Shown: one piece after another, positions 9,898 through 20,239 of the stretch
Layout of the letters: each line of letters begins with the position of its first letter
How positions within the stretch are numbered: position 1 is the first letter of the stretch
Source of the DNA: Macrosoma leucophasiata
Lineage: Eukaryota > Arthropoda > Insecta > Lepidoptera > Hedylidae
Direction: 5' to 3'
NCBI GenBank assembly: GCA_036365455.1
Contig: JAWQUS010000003.1
Span: 4,360,001-4,424,000, forward strand
Length of the DNA stretch: 64,000 bases
Notes under the pieces: model-generated
The model's input: the letters and a program-made list of their open reading frames with translations, nothing else
Told to the model about the DNA's origin: nothing
Databases searched by the model: none
Position numbers and translations under genes: made by a program

Positions 9898-10665
9898 CCT
9901 ATTTCGTTTTGTTACAAGAAAATTATTATGGTTCATAGGTCAAATTGCATTATAGAATATCGGCTTTCATCTTAATTTTCATCCGCAATCTTAATCTTTT
10001 AATTAATATTAATTTTATGATCATCGTCTTTAAATTCGATTTTCAACGATTAAATGTATAATTTGGATGACCAAATATGATCATGAAAGTATATCAATAA
10101 TGAAATAGGTAATGAGCTTCCGTTAGATTTTTGAGACGAATTTTTAGCACTTCGTATAGCATAAGAAAACATTATTATAGATTCTGGCAGAACAAGGTCT
10201 TGTTCTGTGTACTTCGACAGTTGGATGATATTTGAACTAACCTTTCCAAGCTGTAAATTTTTAGATAGGTCTTAATTTTTGCTCCTTTTATTAGCCTTTT
10301 CAACGACGGCTACCAAATTAAGTTTAAAGCAAATAAGAACATATTTTACAACAAATTTGAAATAATTTATTTAGCTAAGTTAATTTATAATAAGGCAATT
10401 TATTTGTATTAGGTATAACAGCTGTCTACGCGTTCGTTAGTGTAATTTCAGTACTGATCGATACAGAATCTCGCGTTCGCGACATCTGCACAGCTCCCCG
10501 GTGGGCTGTACCGTTAATAAAACGCCTCAGAAAACGTTGAATCGAATCAACATTTTTGAAGGTAACTTGCACTGTATTGGTAAATTCGTCACTGCCGATT
10601 AACACTTCACGTTAACACTTTTGAGTTGTCTAACACTTGTGTATTTTTTTCACTTTTGTTTTGGG
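9898..10665. other. Downstream flank and likely 3' UTR of the Stubble-like gene
   Basis: No other gene is recognised. Minus-strand AATAAA signals read from TTTATT at about 10376-10381 and 10400-10405, roughly 260-290 bp past the stop codon. They are possible polyadenylation signals but are unproven in such AT-rich DNA. Confidence 0.35.
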
Positions 10666-10803
10666 CTAAGAGTTTACTGTTTGTAGGATCCAAGGTACGA
10701 ATTTGGATATTCTGGTGCACACTCCTGGCAAGTTGGCTTCTCCACATCCGATGCCCCAACTGATGATGCCAGCCAGGAAATATCGTTGATCCTTTCCTTT
10801 CAC
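10666..10803 (-). CDS. Sb: Stubble-like, last coding exon
   Basis: The acceptor AACCAG precedes 10803, and the exon opens GTGAAAGG in phase 0. It encodes residues 485-529, including the conserved [11 protein letters not shown] and [14 protein letters not shown] blocks that close the trypsin fold, and stops at TAG (10666-10668). It is needed to complete the substrate pocket (Gly at the rim, Cys pair). Confidence 0.93.
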   Translation of the reverse strand: MKGKDQRYFLAGIISWGIGCGEANLPGVCTRISKFVPWILQTVNS

Positions 10804-13800
10804 CTGGTTAAAAATATGGTACATTTAAATGTCTCAATGTAAAAAATTACAAACTTAGGAGTGTACGTAGGCAATTAATTTAAATTTTTTGCTCCGCCCA
10901 CCGTGTGTCTATTGTGTGTGTGTCTTTATTACCTGAAAACTAGAGGTCAAAATGCAGATGCCACCCCGAAGACCTAAGGTGTCATGTCTCTGTGATAGTT
11001 ATTACGGAGCCATACATTACCATCTAACCGGGACGCGATTGTGTCGGCACTATCGTGTTCCTGTGTTCGGACACTACCATTTAGCGGCAGATAGGTTACG
11101 TAATGCGGTGGTGCCTACGCCCTCGAGCTCCTACACTTAGAACTCTACTATCAGTAAAATTTTTATTTGTAGCTGTATAAGTTTGGAAATAAAGTACGGC
11201 TCTCGTTTACTTTTCGTATTATTATGTATTAGGTATGTAACCATTTTACAGATACCTCATTAAATTAAGGTTAATTATTTGGCAATTAGCAAATAAATTT
11301 GGTTCACGCTGGTAAATTGTTCAATTGAAACTTAATTCATATGGCGTATTTATAGCAATGATGTTCATAGTTGCTATAAATACGAAATGATTACTCCTTT
11401 GATTCATAATCACAGTTATCTGGTGATAGGGCGTTTGAGCTCAGGACATATTTCCAGTATTGTTTTACCTCCCCGCCAGACAATTAACATAAAAGTACAT
11501 TTACTAGGAATATTATATGTACATAAGTGTCAACGGTCGGATGACAAAGCTGGGGTGGCAGGTCAGAAATGGCTCCAATACGCACAGAACCATGACAGGT
11601 CGAGCAAGCTGGAGGAGGCCTACACCCAAAGAGGGGTCCAAATTTAATCCCAACAATCACACAATTTGTAATTTGTTATGTATTTAATAGATTTGGAATA
11701 AATGTTTTTTTTTTTTTGAATTTTTACTGGAGGCAGAGCTTTAGTGACGAAGGTCGCGGGCGTAGGCACCACCACATTACCTAATATACTTGCCGCTTAA
11801 TGGTAGTGTTCAGCACTATCGTGTTCCGGTCAGGTGGTAATGTACGGCCCTGTAATTTCCGGCAGAGGTATAACACCTTAGTCCTCAGGAGTGGTAACGC
11901 ATCTGCATTTCAACCTTGGTCTTTTTGTGGGTGTCTATAGGCTGCAGTCATCACTTAACATCAATGTGAACTGCATGCTTGTATGCCACTTGCATAACAT
12001 AAAAAAAATGGCTTCGTTTTCATTATAACTGTCAAGTCCAATACGAGCAATACAAGTCCAAAAATTAATACCTGCAAAGGACCCCCGGAGTCGCCTTGAC
12101 AAGAATCATGGCCGCCTCTCTCGTGTCCGGCGCACAGGAAGATGTCCGGGATGAACTCGTGCCGGCCGGCTCGCAGGAACATGGATTTACATCGCTCGTT
12201 CGATACAATCGGCACTTGCACCTAAGATAACAAAATTGTGCGAATTGTAGAAGAAAACTCAAGCACAGATGAAAGATATCTCCAGAAAGATTGGGCAACT
12301 CGGTCAATATTATGAGTTGGATTCTCGCGTCTTAACGGGCGGATCCCATAAATCAATTTCATTTTAAAGAACTATGATATGCTTTTGTCAATGGCGTATC
12401 TAGAGATATTTTTTTAGAGTACACACCTCAATACTTATAGCGATAAGGGCACTAATTATAAGTGTTTGTAAGTAAAAATTCAGGGTTGGGCACGATCCAC
12501 CTAGTGTCTCCAATTCCTACGCGCATAGCAAGTGTTCATAGTTATAGTTGTACGTCTATGCTCTCTTTTACTAGAGGTTCGTAAAAAAACACAATTTACA
12601 TGACGTAGCATGATGAATCAAAAAAACACAATTTACATGACGTGGCATGACGAATCATTAGTGCATTAATCCTTCAAGGATCGTACGGCCACCGGCGGCG
12701 AGACACAATTGAATTTCAATTGTCATATTTTTCTCGTGTCCGGAGAGATTAAAGGTGCTGCACGATTGCAACTTGAAAACTCTGTTTCTTCAAACTCTTC
12801 GAAGAAATATATACGTGAATGGATACTGATACCTTCAAATATCCAGAGACAAGGTTAATAAAAAGATCGTGATAATTGCAACCTTTAAAATTTTCGGAAA
12901 TAAAAGATCTTTTAACTTTTTTCCCTGAATATTACTGTGCGTGCAGCATACTTTAATGTATCAACTTATATTTCTTTAATCCTTTTGTAAGAGGGAAGGG
13001 CTGGTGTCCTGAAATACAGGCTCTACTCAGTTTAATCAGGTACCAGTCTCCCACAATTCTCTTAAATCATACATAGGTAACTGATAATTTTCTGATGTTA
13101 TTATGGTGATAAATAAAAGACATACATAAAAAAATATATATCAAAACAAAACGATACCTCCTGCAAAACAGACGGGAGCACGCCACCTTCAGACAGTCTT
13201 CCCCATCCCGTCACAGTAGCATTCTCCCCCACAAGCAAATCATCAGTAGCAGGCAGACATATCGGTGCTATATGCGGCGCGAACTGCACCGGCGAGTCCA
13301 GCTTCACCAGCGCCAAGTCGTATTCGTACGTGAAGAAATTATATTTCGGATGAACAGCCTTCCTAGCGACTCCTCGCTCCACGAAGGGATACTGCTCGGA
13401 GACGGATGAGAAATCGTATTCGCCGACCCGTATCCTTATTTGCGATGTTAGTAGACTGGAAAGAATAAAGTTGGTTATATGAAGGAGTAGTTCTTGAAAA
13501 TGTTCCTAAACGTTGGTTTTTATTAACCGAAGAGTTTGTTTGATCAATTGTTTAGTTGCGCTAATATTAGAAATTACCGGTTCGAATTAAAAATTCTTTT
13601 GGATAGTCCATTTATTGTAAAAGGCAGGCTATATATCATCAGACATATAGAACCACCACCAGCATATAGCAACCCTGATAACTTTAACTATTTTTGGTAT
13701 AGTTAAAGTTATCAGGGTTGACAGATTCAATCATCGTCTGACAGATAGAGGTTAACTTTAGCTAACCAGCGCAGCTTGGCCAGTTACGATCAAGAATTAA

Positions 13801-16800
13801 AGTCATTTACCAATTTTCAAAAGGTGCAACTCATCTTTTTACTTAACCAGTAGGTAATTTAACAAAGTTATAATCAACTTTTTCATTTTTTTTTTATAGT
13901 AATAACACTGTTCTTAGTCTATACTATCATCTAACTATAGAGATTGTCTTTGTTTTTATTATAGGTACCATCAGAGAATATAATTTTATTCATCACCAGA
14001 CAGTCTTCTAGTCCACCGATCAATTTTATTTATTTATTTTATTTTTTTAGTAAGTTGAACGCGGTCGAGATGAGATCTTTGCGCAAGATCTGCGGTGTAT
14101 CACTCACCGATCGCGTTCGTAATGAAGATGTAAGAAAGAGACTTTGTGTGAATGATAGTATCGGTGTATAAACGAAAAAAGGCATGCTCCGTTGGTTCGG
14201 GCATATAGAAAGAATGTCGAATGAGCGAATGACTAAACAGATATACAATGCGAATGTGGATGGTTGCAGAGGCCCAGGAAGACCAAGGCTGACCTACCAT
14301 GACCAAATAGGTCGAGTTCTGTCTGATGGTGGAGTCAAAAGTCTTAGGAATCGGCGTGCCTGTATGAACAGAATGATGAAGGTAGACGAGGCACGAGAGG
14401 TTTGTCAGAACCGGGATGTCTGGCGCTCTACACTCTCTGCCTACCCCGTTAGGGACCTGGCGTGAAGATACATACATACATATTTTATTTTGTTTGGATT
14501 CTGGCAGAATTACCCTTAATCTTGGGTAGTAGCCATTAACCATAGAAAAAAAAGGAAAAGATTGGCAATGTATCTATGTAAACTGCATGCTGTTGCTTGC
14601 CATCCCCATTACATAAAAAACCAGTACAAGTACGAGTCGGACTCACGCACGAAAGGTTCCGTACCATCATCTTTTCTAAGGAAATCACGTTTGTTATATT
14701 CAAGTTGCTACCTGTTTATCAAGATAATTTGTGAAAATTTCAGCTTTCTTGTTATCACGCTTTATGAGATTCAGCCTGGTGTCGGTCAGACGGACAGATA
14801 GACAGACAGGCTGCAGAAGCTTAGTAAAAGTGTCCCGTTTTTACCTTTTACGTACGGCACCCTAGAAAGAAACTTATTCAAATGTTAAATGTGTTTGCTT
14901 ACTCGTCAACGCAATGGCCAGCTGTAGCGATCCAGCCCTCGTTGATGATGGCGCCCCCACATCGATGAGTGGAAGAGAAGCCGAAGAAGGAGTTCCTTCT
15001 GACGGACACCTGCCACGGCCACCGCCCGAAGCTGGAGTCCTTGCCGCCCATGATCCTCGTCTCTGGTCGCGGCCACATCGCTGTTACACCGCACTCTGGA
15101 ATTTTTATTTATGATCAAGTTCAATCAGCGAGAGGTATAGGTAAGCATTATTATGAGAGATAATACTATATGATTATACATTTATGAAGCGCGCATGGCC
15201 CCGCGGCTGGTGTACATCGTAAGCGATCTACTCGGTTAAGAGATACGGGCGCGGTCGGGGGTGTGATGGGCGACCGCTTGTGGCAAATTAAAATGCGCGT
15301 TTCCGTGCTTCAGAGGACACGTTAAGCCGTCGGTTCCGGTTGCTATCGATAGATAGCAGTCGTTAAACCTTGTCGAAAGCCTTATGGGCTGGCAGCAGAG
15401 AAGGCAGTTTCCCGCAGGCAGCACGAAATATATGAGAATTGATTTCTTATTGTTCTTGGACCTTATAGGGTCCATCTGCTGCTCCAGGGAATGAGCACCA
15501 ATTTTTTATGAAACCGGCCTGCCCGAGAACAAAGTTTAGTCCTACGATGTCGAGCTTGGAAACGGCACCAGGTGTTATTTTAAAATATATCGGCTTATTT
15601 CGGGTCTGTAGAGCGTTATCTCTTTCGCACCGTACCTATTTGACGTTTGTCGATAGAGTTTTCCCCAGAGACAGTCAGTGTGCAACAGAGATAACGCTCT
15701 ACGTCGAAACGAGACGACCGTCTCTTTCGCAGGTTCGATGTGCATTATTACTTGTTGCGTACTGTACCTTTACACACCGTTTACCTGTCTACTATCTTAG
15801 AATGATTTTTTCCTCACCAGAATTAGCGGTAGCCGCAGTAGTCTGTAGAGCATCATCAGTTTTGTTGATCATATTCGTCAACGGGTCTTTAGGTTTGACG
15901 TAATTCTTGTGGGGTTTGCTGGTGGTGGTGGTGAACTTCTTTGTCGGCTTTGGTTTGCCCGCTGGCTTGTCCCAGTTGGGCCGCGGTTTGGTGATGAACG
16001 AGGGTTCCGTTGTGGCCTGCCAGTGGACCGTGTTCATGTTGCTGGGCCGTGACATTAGATGTGCTGAAATGAAATGCTTATGATTTAAAGTATTTTTTTT
16101 TTTTACCTACATTGTGAAATTTTCATCGTTCTGGCCACTAAAATCCTTCGACGATTCAAATAATCGATTTTAGATAAATACTAGTATTTTGTTATTTGTA
16201 ATCGATTATGAATAGCTTCCTTTCTCCCAGTTCGCTATTGTTCAGGATGGTTCAGTACCTAAGTCACATCGCGGACATTCCGCCAAAATTCCATACAAAC
16301 GCTTAATTTGGTCTCTTTTACACAGATATCAATCAGAGACGTGTATTTATTTACACGTGTACCTGTGTGCGTAGCACGTAGAGAACACCAAACGTCGCCC
16401 ATAAGAGGTGAGGAGGTTGGGTGAGGCGGGGAAATGGACGTCGAAGTGTCCATTCTATGCGTAGTATTATTACATATTCTCTGCCTACAGTTTACCTACA
16501 TTGATGGTACGATAAGTATAGTGATAAGTGGTATGATAAGTAGGTACCTAATACTGTAGCTTATAAACATCTCGGTACATAAAACCAGAGATTTCAATGT
16601 AGATGCGTTGCCACGCTTGAGGTCTAAGGTGTTATGCCTCTGTGTCGGAAATTACAGGGCCGGACATTACCACCTGACCGGAACCCGATAGTGCGAGCGG
16701 TGGTACATACGCCCGCAAGTCCGTCACTGGAGCTCTACCACCAGTAAAATAGTTTACATAAAAATCTACATATTTTGAGTACATACACATAACATAGCAA

Positions 16801-17990
16801 TATAATTATACATATTTCAAAGTAAAATATAACACAATTAATAACATTGCGAACAGCGCCATCTACACTTTATTGTATAAACTAAGTGTATGAACTCACC
16901 GGCAGAAATGCTGTTGTCGGCGTGTTGTTCAGACACGGCCATAGGTCGCGCGCCCGACATTATGCTAAGACTAGACGAAATTTTGTTGTGGGGACTAGTT
17001 TCCACTTCACCGCTCGGCCTATTTACAGTTTGGTACTTATTTACACTGTTATACGTTATTTTATTAACTATATCACTATTTTGCTCGCTACTTGAGTCTA
17101 TACTAGCTAGGGGTAGGTTAATTTCAGGAGGCCGATAGCTATGTGTGGGCGCGCCATCTATCGGCTTGGTCATGAACGAGGGACGTTGAGTGGGCGCACT
17201 CGGTCGCGCGATGGTTTGTGTAGACGTCTCGGGTAGTTTGCTCGTTGTGACACTTGGCAGCGCTGTATACGGTTTTTCCGTAATCGTAATGGGAGTTGGG
17301 GTTTCTGAAAAATAAATGTTTTTGTTTAAATAACAGTGCAATGACAAAAAATACGTGTCGAGTTAAATAATATTATGTATTGCACTCGAGCTAAACCTAA
17401 AGACAATAGCAAAGTTAATAGGTTGGTACATTATATTTCGTGGTACATTATTATTGTGTAGGTTTTGCTTTGTCCAGTTGTAGGTGCTTAATATCGATAT
17501 GCAAAATAAAGGATAAAACTTTGTCATTTCTATTTACTATTAGTAATACAGTACGAGTATGTAAGCATTAATGTAGCAATATAAAAATTCCCATCACAAA
17601 AAAAAATATCAATTAAATTAATGTTTTTATACATTTCTAAAGTAGGTATTGGTACCAAATGCTTACAATAGATGGCTCTATTGTGAAATGTCCACTGACC
17701 GAATTGTGTAATCTGTGTTTGCATTTGCATGCACGCTTGAATTCAAGCATCTACCTCTGCCTATCCCTTCGGATTACAGGCATGAAGTAACGTTTTTTAC
17801 ATAAAATTCAAAGAAAGTATCCAAAACTAACCTTCCACAGGCTTGTCCGGCAGCCGGCAGCACGAGCCGAACATAAAGGCGTCTACACACACGCCGGCGT
17901 GCGTGCCACCCGCACGGTTGCACTCCTGCACCCACATGCACGTGCCGCGCGCGCCACCCACCACGCACGACTTGCGCGACATCTGGTAAC
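10666..17990 (-). CDS. Sb: Stubble-like type II transmembrane serine protease (seven 3' exons; 5' end missing)
   Basis: Exons 17832-17990, 16900-17304, 15818-16063, 14903-15095, 13158-13455, 12072-12221 and 10666-10803 join in phase with GT/AG borders into about 529 residues, numbered here from the first visible one. A six-cysteine disulfide-knot domain covers residues 8-45. A Pro/Ser/Thr-rich stem follows to about 270, including [13 protein letters not shown], a block also present in Drosophila Stubble. The peptidase domain starts after R284 (TR|IMGG), with His331 (TAGHC), Asp381 (YDLAL), Ser479 (GDSGGP) and S1-pocket Asp473, so trypsin-like cleavage after Arg/Lys is predicted. Stubble acts at the cell surface in epithelial remodelling through Rho signalling during leg and wing eversion (family knowledge). 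The signal anchor and start codon were not found. Confidence 0.93.
10938..11159 (-). repeat. Rep-A copy, diverged, in the last intron
   Basis: The minus-strand copy keeps ATTACC, CACTACCATTTAGCGGCA and GCGGTGGTGCCTACGCC. It carries several deletions and substitutions, so it is older than the copies at 57 or 60017. Confidence 0.75.
11160..11714. other. Last-intron sequence, no gene
   Basis: AT-rich intron DNA. A short hairpin CGTATTTATAGCAA with its complement lies at about 11346-11384. The short open frame at 11387-11647 resembles no protein that I know. Confidence 0.4.
11715..12010 (+). repeat. Rep-A copy, full length, in the last intron
   Basis: The start (TTTTACTGGAGGCAGAGC), middle motifs and A-rich end are all present. 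It ends about 60 bp from the Ser-exon donor at 12071 and lies antisense to the gene. Confidence 0.88.
12072..12221 (-). CDS. Sb: Stubble-like exon with the catalytic serine
   Basis: Its 150 bp, phase 0 at both ends, encode residues 435-484 ([11 protein letters not shown] to GDSGGPLQ). It carries catalytic Ser479 and the specificity Asp473 in DSCQGDSGG. The acceptor is TTATCTTAG before 12221 and the donor GTATTAAT after 12072. Joining to the previous exon yields SVLQE|VQVPIV, the family pattern, which supports the start chosen. Confidence 0.94.
12222..13157. other. Intron, no gene; 37-bp tandem repeat
   Basis: A near-exact 37-bp tandem duplication containing ACACAATTTACATGACGT lies at about 12584-12658. 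Nothing else is recognised. Confidence 0.5.
13158..13455 (-). CDS. Sb: Stubble-like exon with the catalytic aspartate
   Basis: Its 298 bp begin with the last base of a split Asp codon and end in phase 0. It encodes [15 protein letters not shown] through [16 protein letters not shown] (residues 335-434), with catalytic Asp381 in [10 protein letters not shown] and the GWG strand typical of chymotrypsin-fold enzymes. The acceptor is TCTTTCCAG and the donor GTATCG. Confidence 0.95.
13670..13720. repeat. Perfect 22-bp hairpin in an intron
   Basis: CAACCCTGATAACTTTAACT-AT at 13670-13691 is repeated exactly inverted at 13699-13720 around a 7-nt loop. Flanking sequence to about 13880 resembles 55500-55690, so it is probably part of a diverged MITE. 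Confidence 0.8.
14046..14481 (+). mobile_element. RTE-like retrotransposon 3' fragment, possible 10-bp target duplication
   Basis: It is nearly identical to 44432-44870, with about seven base differences over some 430 bp. It keeps the C-terminal coding part ([18 protein letters not shown]) and the CATA-repeat tail. One difference creates TAA at 14169-14171. ATTTTATTTT occurs at 14036-14045 and 14482-14491, a possible target duplication. It lies antisense in the intron between the His and Asp exons. Confidence 0.9.
14628..14876 (+). repeat. R5 repeat (GAGTCGGACTCAC...GCACCCTAGAAAG)
   Basis: It opens with ACGAGTCGGACTCACGCACG and GGTTCCGTACC and ends with GTACGGCACCC. An internal GACA/GATA microsatellite sits at about 14793. 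This matches a short dispersed element well known from Lepidoptera and other insects. Other copies or parts are at 24519, 41648, 50280 and 58585. Confidence 0.7.
14903..15095 (-). CDS. Sb: Stubble-like exon with activation site and catalytic histidine
   Basis: Its 193 bp encode residues 271-335, running ECGV, the zymogen cleavage site [35 protein letters not shown] and TAGHC with His331. The exon starts AG, completing Glu from the G left by the previous exon (SE|CGV). The GA at its end completes Asp with T of the next exon, so both junctions are phase-checked. The second residue of the mature N-terminus is Met where Val is usual. Confidence 0.95.
15187..15398 (+). repeat. Rep-D copy, partial
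   Basis: It shares GTAAGCGATCTACTCGGT, GGGCGCGGTCGGG and TGCTATCGATAGATAGCAGT with 35878-36248. It breaks off before the AAT-tailed end. Confidence 0.8.
15588..15764 (+). mobile_element. M5 MITE, 5' end missing
   Basis: It matches 47660-47890 (CGGCTTATTTCGGGTCTG, CAGAGATAACGCTCTACG) and ends CTTGTTGCGTACTG followed by TA. The left terminal inverted repeat is absent. Confidence 0.75.
15818..16063 (-). CDS. Sb: Stubble-like stem exon (distal)
   Basis: Its 246 bp encode residues 189-271, rich in Lys, Pro, Thr and Asn. [16 protein letters not shown] here is strikingly conserved with fly Stubble, although the rest of the stem diverges between insects. The exon enters with two bases (CA) completing Ala and leaves with one G completing Glu. 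The acceptor is TTTCATTTCAG and the donor GTGAGG. Confidence 0.92.
16265..16500 (-). repeat. Inverted copy of the 2955-3180 repeat, in an intron
   Basis: On the minus strand it carries GAATGGACACTTCGACGTCC and GTCCGCGATGTG, as at 2990 and 3163. It lies between two stem exons. Confidence 0.7.
16556..16750 (-). repeat. Rep-A copy with internal deletion
   Basis: It runs from the 3' part through GCCTCTGTGTCGG to CTCTACCACCAGTAAAAT, but lacks about 50 bp of the CACTACCATTTAGCGGC region. It ends 150 bp from the stem exon at 16900. Confidence 0.8.
16900..17304 (-). CDS. Sb: Stubble-like stem exon (proximal)
   Basis: Its 405 bp encode residues 54-189, low-complexity Thr/Pro/Ser with [16 protein letters not shown] and a second [10 protein letters not shown] block that resembles the PSFITKP of the next exon. 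This may be an internal duplication in the stem. The acceptor is TTTTTCAG. The donor GTGAGT after GCC-G leaves one base, which matches the next exon. No transmembrane segment is visible. Confidence 0.88.
17305..17831. other. Intron with a SINE-2 tail fragment
   Basis: The only recognised element is a roughly 70-bp 3' fragment of SINE-2 at 17724-17793 (CTACCTCTGCCTATCCCTTC, TTACAGGCATGAAG). The rest is AT-rich with no gene. Confidence 0.55.
17832..17990 (-). CDS. Sb: Stubble-like disulfide-knot exon (first visible exon)
   Basis: Its 159 bp encode residues 1-54. The six cysteines (KSC, GTC, QEC, GVC, SCC) with [10 protein letters not shown] match the disulfide-knotted domain near the N-terminus of Stubble. 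The acceptor is CTCTCTCGCAG and the exon enters with two bases (GT) of a Gly codon, so an upstream exon must exist. The donor is GTTAGT. The exon is very GC-rich compared with its intron surroundings. Confidence 0.92.
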
Positions 17991-18097
17991 CTGCGAGAGA
18001 TAGAGATAAGGCTGTATAGCTTCGTTCCTTTGCACTTGCGAATAATGTTAACAAATAAAGTTTTTTAGTTACGGGGGAAGTATTTTGTACGAAGGTG

Positions 18098-18240
18098 GCA
18101 AATAATCATGCAGTTCACATGGATGTTAAATCATGACTGCAGCTTGTAGATATCTACATAAAAAGCAGAGGTCAAAATGCACATCCGTTGCCACCCCTGA
18201 GTCGTTAGCTGTTATGTATCTTTGATAGTTATTTCAGTGA
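18098..18240 (-). repeat. Rep-A 3' fragment, diverged
   Basis: It keeps GGTGGCAAATAATCATGCAG, GACTGCAGC and AGGTCAAAATGCA and then decays. It lies just upstream of the first visible Stubble-like exon. Confidence 0.7.
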
Positions 18241-18403
18241 ATGGTGTACTTAAATTGTACTTTTTATAAATCTTTTGGATTGGTTTTCACATTGTTAAAT
18301 ATGTACTTATTTACTTGACAAAACACTGTACAGTATGTACTAAAGAAAAGACGCACAGTCTGCAGTTGTCGATTGACCACCGTTGCACTTAAACATATAA
18401 AGA

Positions 18404-18627
18404 CGACCCGGTTAGTCCAGCGGTGTGAGATGACCGTTTGATTCGAAGGGTCGCGGGTTCGATCCCCGCACCGGGACAAATATTTGTATGGCCTACAGGT
18501 ATTTGTTTCGGGTCTGGGTGTTTGTGTATGTGTTGTATGTATACAACGGCACCCACGACACAGGTTTATACCTACTGTGGGCTGCGAGTGTAGGCGTATT
18601 TTATTTATTTATTTATTTATTTATTTA
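18404..18627 (+). mobile_element. SINE-1, full length
   Basis: This is the best copy of the family. The head GACCCGGTTAGTCCAGCGG (A box) is followed by B box GGTTCGATCCCC and a body with TTTCGGGTCTGGGTG and GCACCCACGACACAGG. The tail is a run of TTTA units at 18601-18627. This layout is typical of a tRNA-derived SINE. Confidence 0.9.
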
Positions 18628-19639
18628 AAGGACAGTTGACGTGCGAACGTCTCCAACTTTAATCAGTTGGAGAACTCAATGGTGCTTAGCTAGCAGGTTG
18701 CAAGAAATAAAGAGTTATGTAGGCTGTACGACTCTGGTCCTAAACATTTTCGGAAAATGACATTAAAATGTTTTAAAAAAAAAAATTTTTTTTTTACATT
18801 TCGGTGGCTGAAAGGGATTATCACTAGTAGGCAGTAGATATTATATCTATTAAGTATTTAACGTTAATATTTCAATAAAATAAGGAAAATATCAATTAAT
18901 GTGAAGATCTACGCAAAAAAGATACTTAAACTTATCTACATTGCATCTAGTTATTGTAGATATCGGATTTAATCCTTTTAAAAAAAACAATTTAGCTACT
19001 ATTCTATGTATTAAGCCCACATTTTCGCTATCACAATGAAAAAAAAAATGAGCGAAATTATAATGTTTTCGAATTTCTCGAGTAGCTCCCTGAAAATCTA
19101 TAACATAAAATACAGAAATAAAACTGATCTATACAAGTTTGGAAATACAAAACTATTTTTCAACAGCAATACCGAAGATCCAATAATTCGCCAATAAATA
19201 TCAATTTATTGGTTATTCGCCAACTCGATTCCCAAATGATTTGATAGAGGTTTCAACCTACAATACAACCTCAACCCTAATGTTGAAAGCAACAGAGTTC
19301 TATTTTACTTGCCATTTTTGTCACATACGACTTATTCCAGTATCATTGTGAGGTGAAAATAGGAAAATATTTTCTTATCATTAAGCTTTACGAGGCTTTC
19401 AAATATTATTTGAACCGTAGGTCTGATCTCCGAATAAAAGTTATAGGAATAGTAAATATTTCATAAAATCATGGACCACTTAACATTTATCCAAGCATTA
19501 CTTCACTCTCGCCTAAATTTCCCAAGAGATTCCTTCTTTTTTAATTCATCACTGGTAATGGAATTTGATATAGCTTTTTTTTCGTTTGTAACGTCACTAG
19601 TGATTATGTAAAATATAAACATCTTTGAAATAAAACTAT
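18628..19639. other. AT-rich, no gene
   Basis: No convincing frame or repeat core is seen. T- and A-runs are frequent. It could be intron of the gene if the 5' exons lie to the right. Confidence 0.4.
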
Positions 19640-19906
19640 TTTTACGGATTTATCTCGCGTATATTAAACTAAAATGATTTTTAAAATCAACCCGACGTTT
19701 CGGTCGCTTTTCAACTTCCGTGGTCCCGGGCAGACTGAGGTGACATTTGTCTGACAGAAGTTTGAAAAAATTATATGTAGCTACCTCCATCGATTTCGTA
19801 AACGCCTTGCGTAGCGTTCAAGATTAACACAGGAACGTCGAAACGTCGGGTTGATTTTAAAAATCATTTTAGTTTAATATACGCGAGATAAATCCGTAAA
19901 AACAGT
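19640..19906. mobile_element. M11 element, about 68-bp terminal inverted repeats
   Basis: The left arm reads ACTATTTTTACGGATTTATC and on to CAACCCGACGTTTCG. The right arm is its near-exact inverse ending at about 19906. The spacer contains TTCCGTGGTCCCGGGCAGAC. Related arms are at 42645, 52055-52440 and 53260-53510. The class is not assigned. Confidence 0.8.
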
Positions 19907-20080
19907 TTTATTTCAATGAGTGTAGCTCGCGAAAACCTAAGAACATATCATATAAACATCTATTCCATATTTCAGCCAATTCGCGTTAATTTAATGAAAA
20001 GAAATGGCTGTTTATTTTTAAACCACTACTTTAGACTACCTTCCTACCAATTTTCATTAAGATCAATTTAGCGGTTAAAA

Positions 20081-20140
20081 ACGCTCACCACATTGTGGAT
20101 TTGTCGCCTGTCCATAGGGAAAATTGATTAGCGCCTTAAT
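20081..20140 (+). repeat. Module copy 1 (short)
   Basis: CTCACCACATTGTGGATTTG and a following GCCTGTCC match the downstream part of the modules at 21300-21425 and 22490-22620. Confidence 0.6.
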
Positions 20141-20239
20141 AATACTGTAATGTTTTTTTTATATCACGTAAAATTTTGGGGCTCCACGCTTTCTGCCTAC
20201 CTTATAAAAGACTTGGCGTGGAGATACCTATGTAAGTAG

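Noticed and set aside
10185..10205. AGAACAAGGTCTTGTTCT as a steroid receptor element
   Set aside because: The half-sites are spaced 6 rather than 3, and short palindromes of this kind are expected in AT-rich DNA.
12222..12310. Open frame extending the Ser exon upstream
   Set aside because: The acceptor TTATCTTAG at 12222 and the family junction SVLQE|VQVPIV fix the exon start. The extension is intron.
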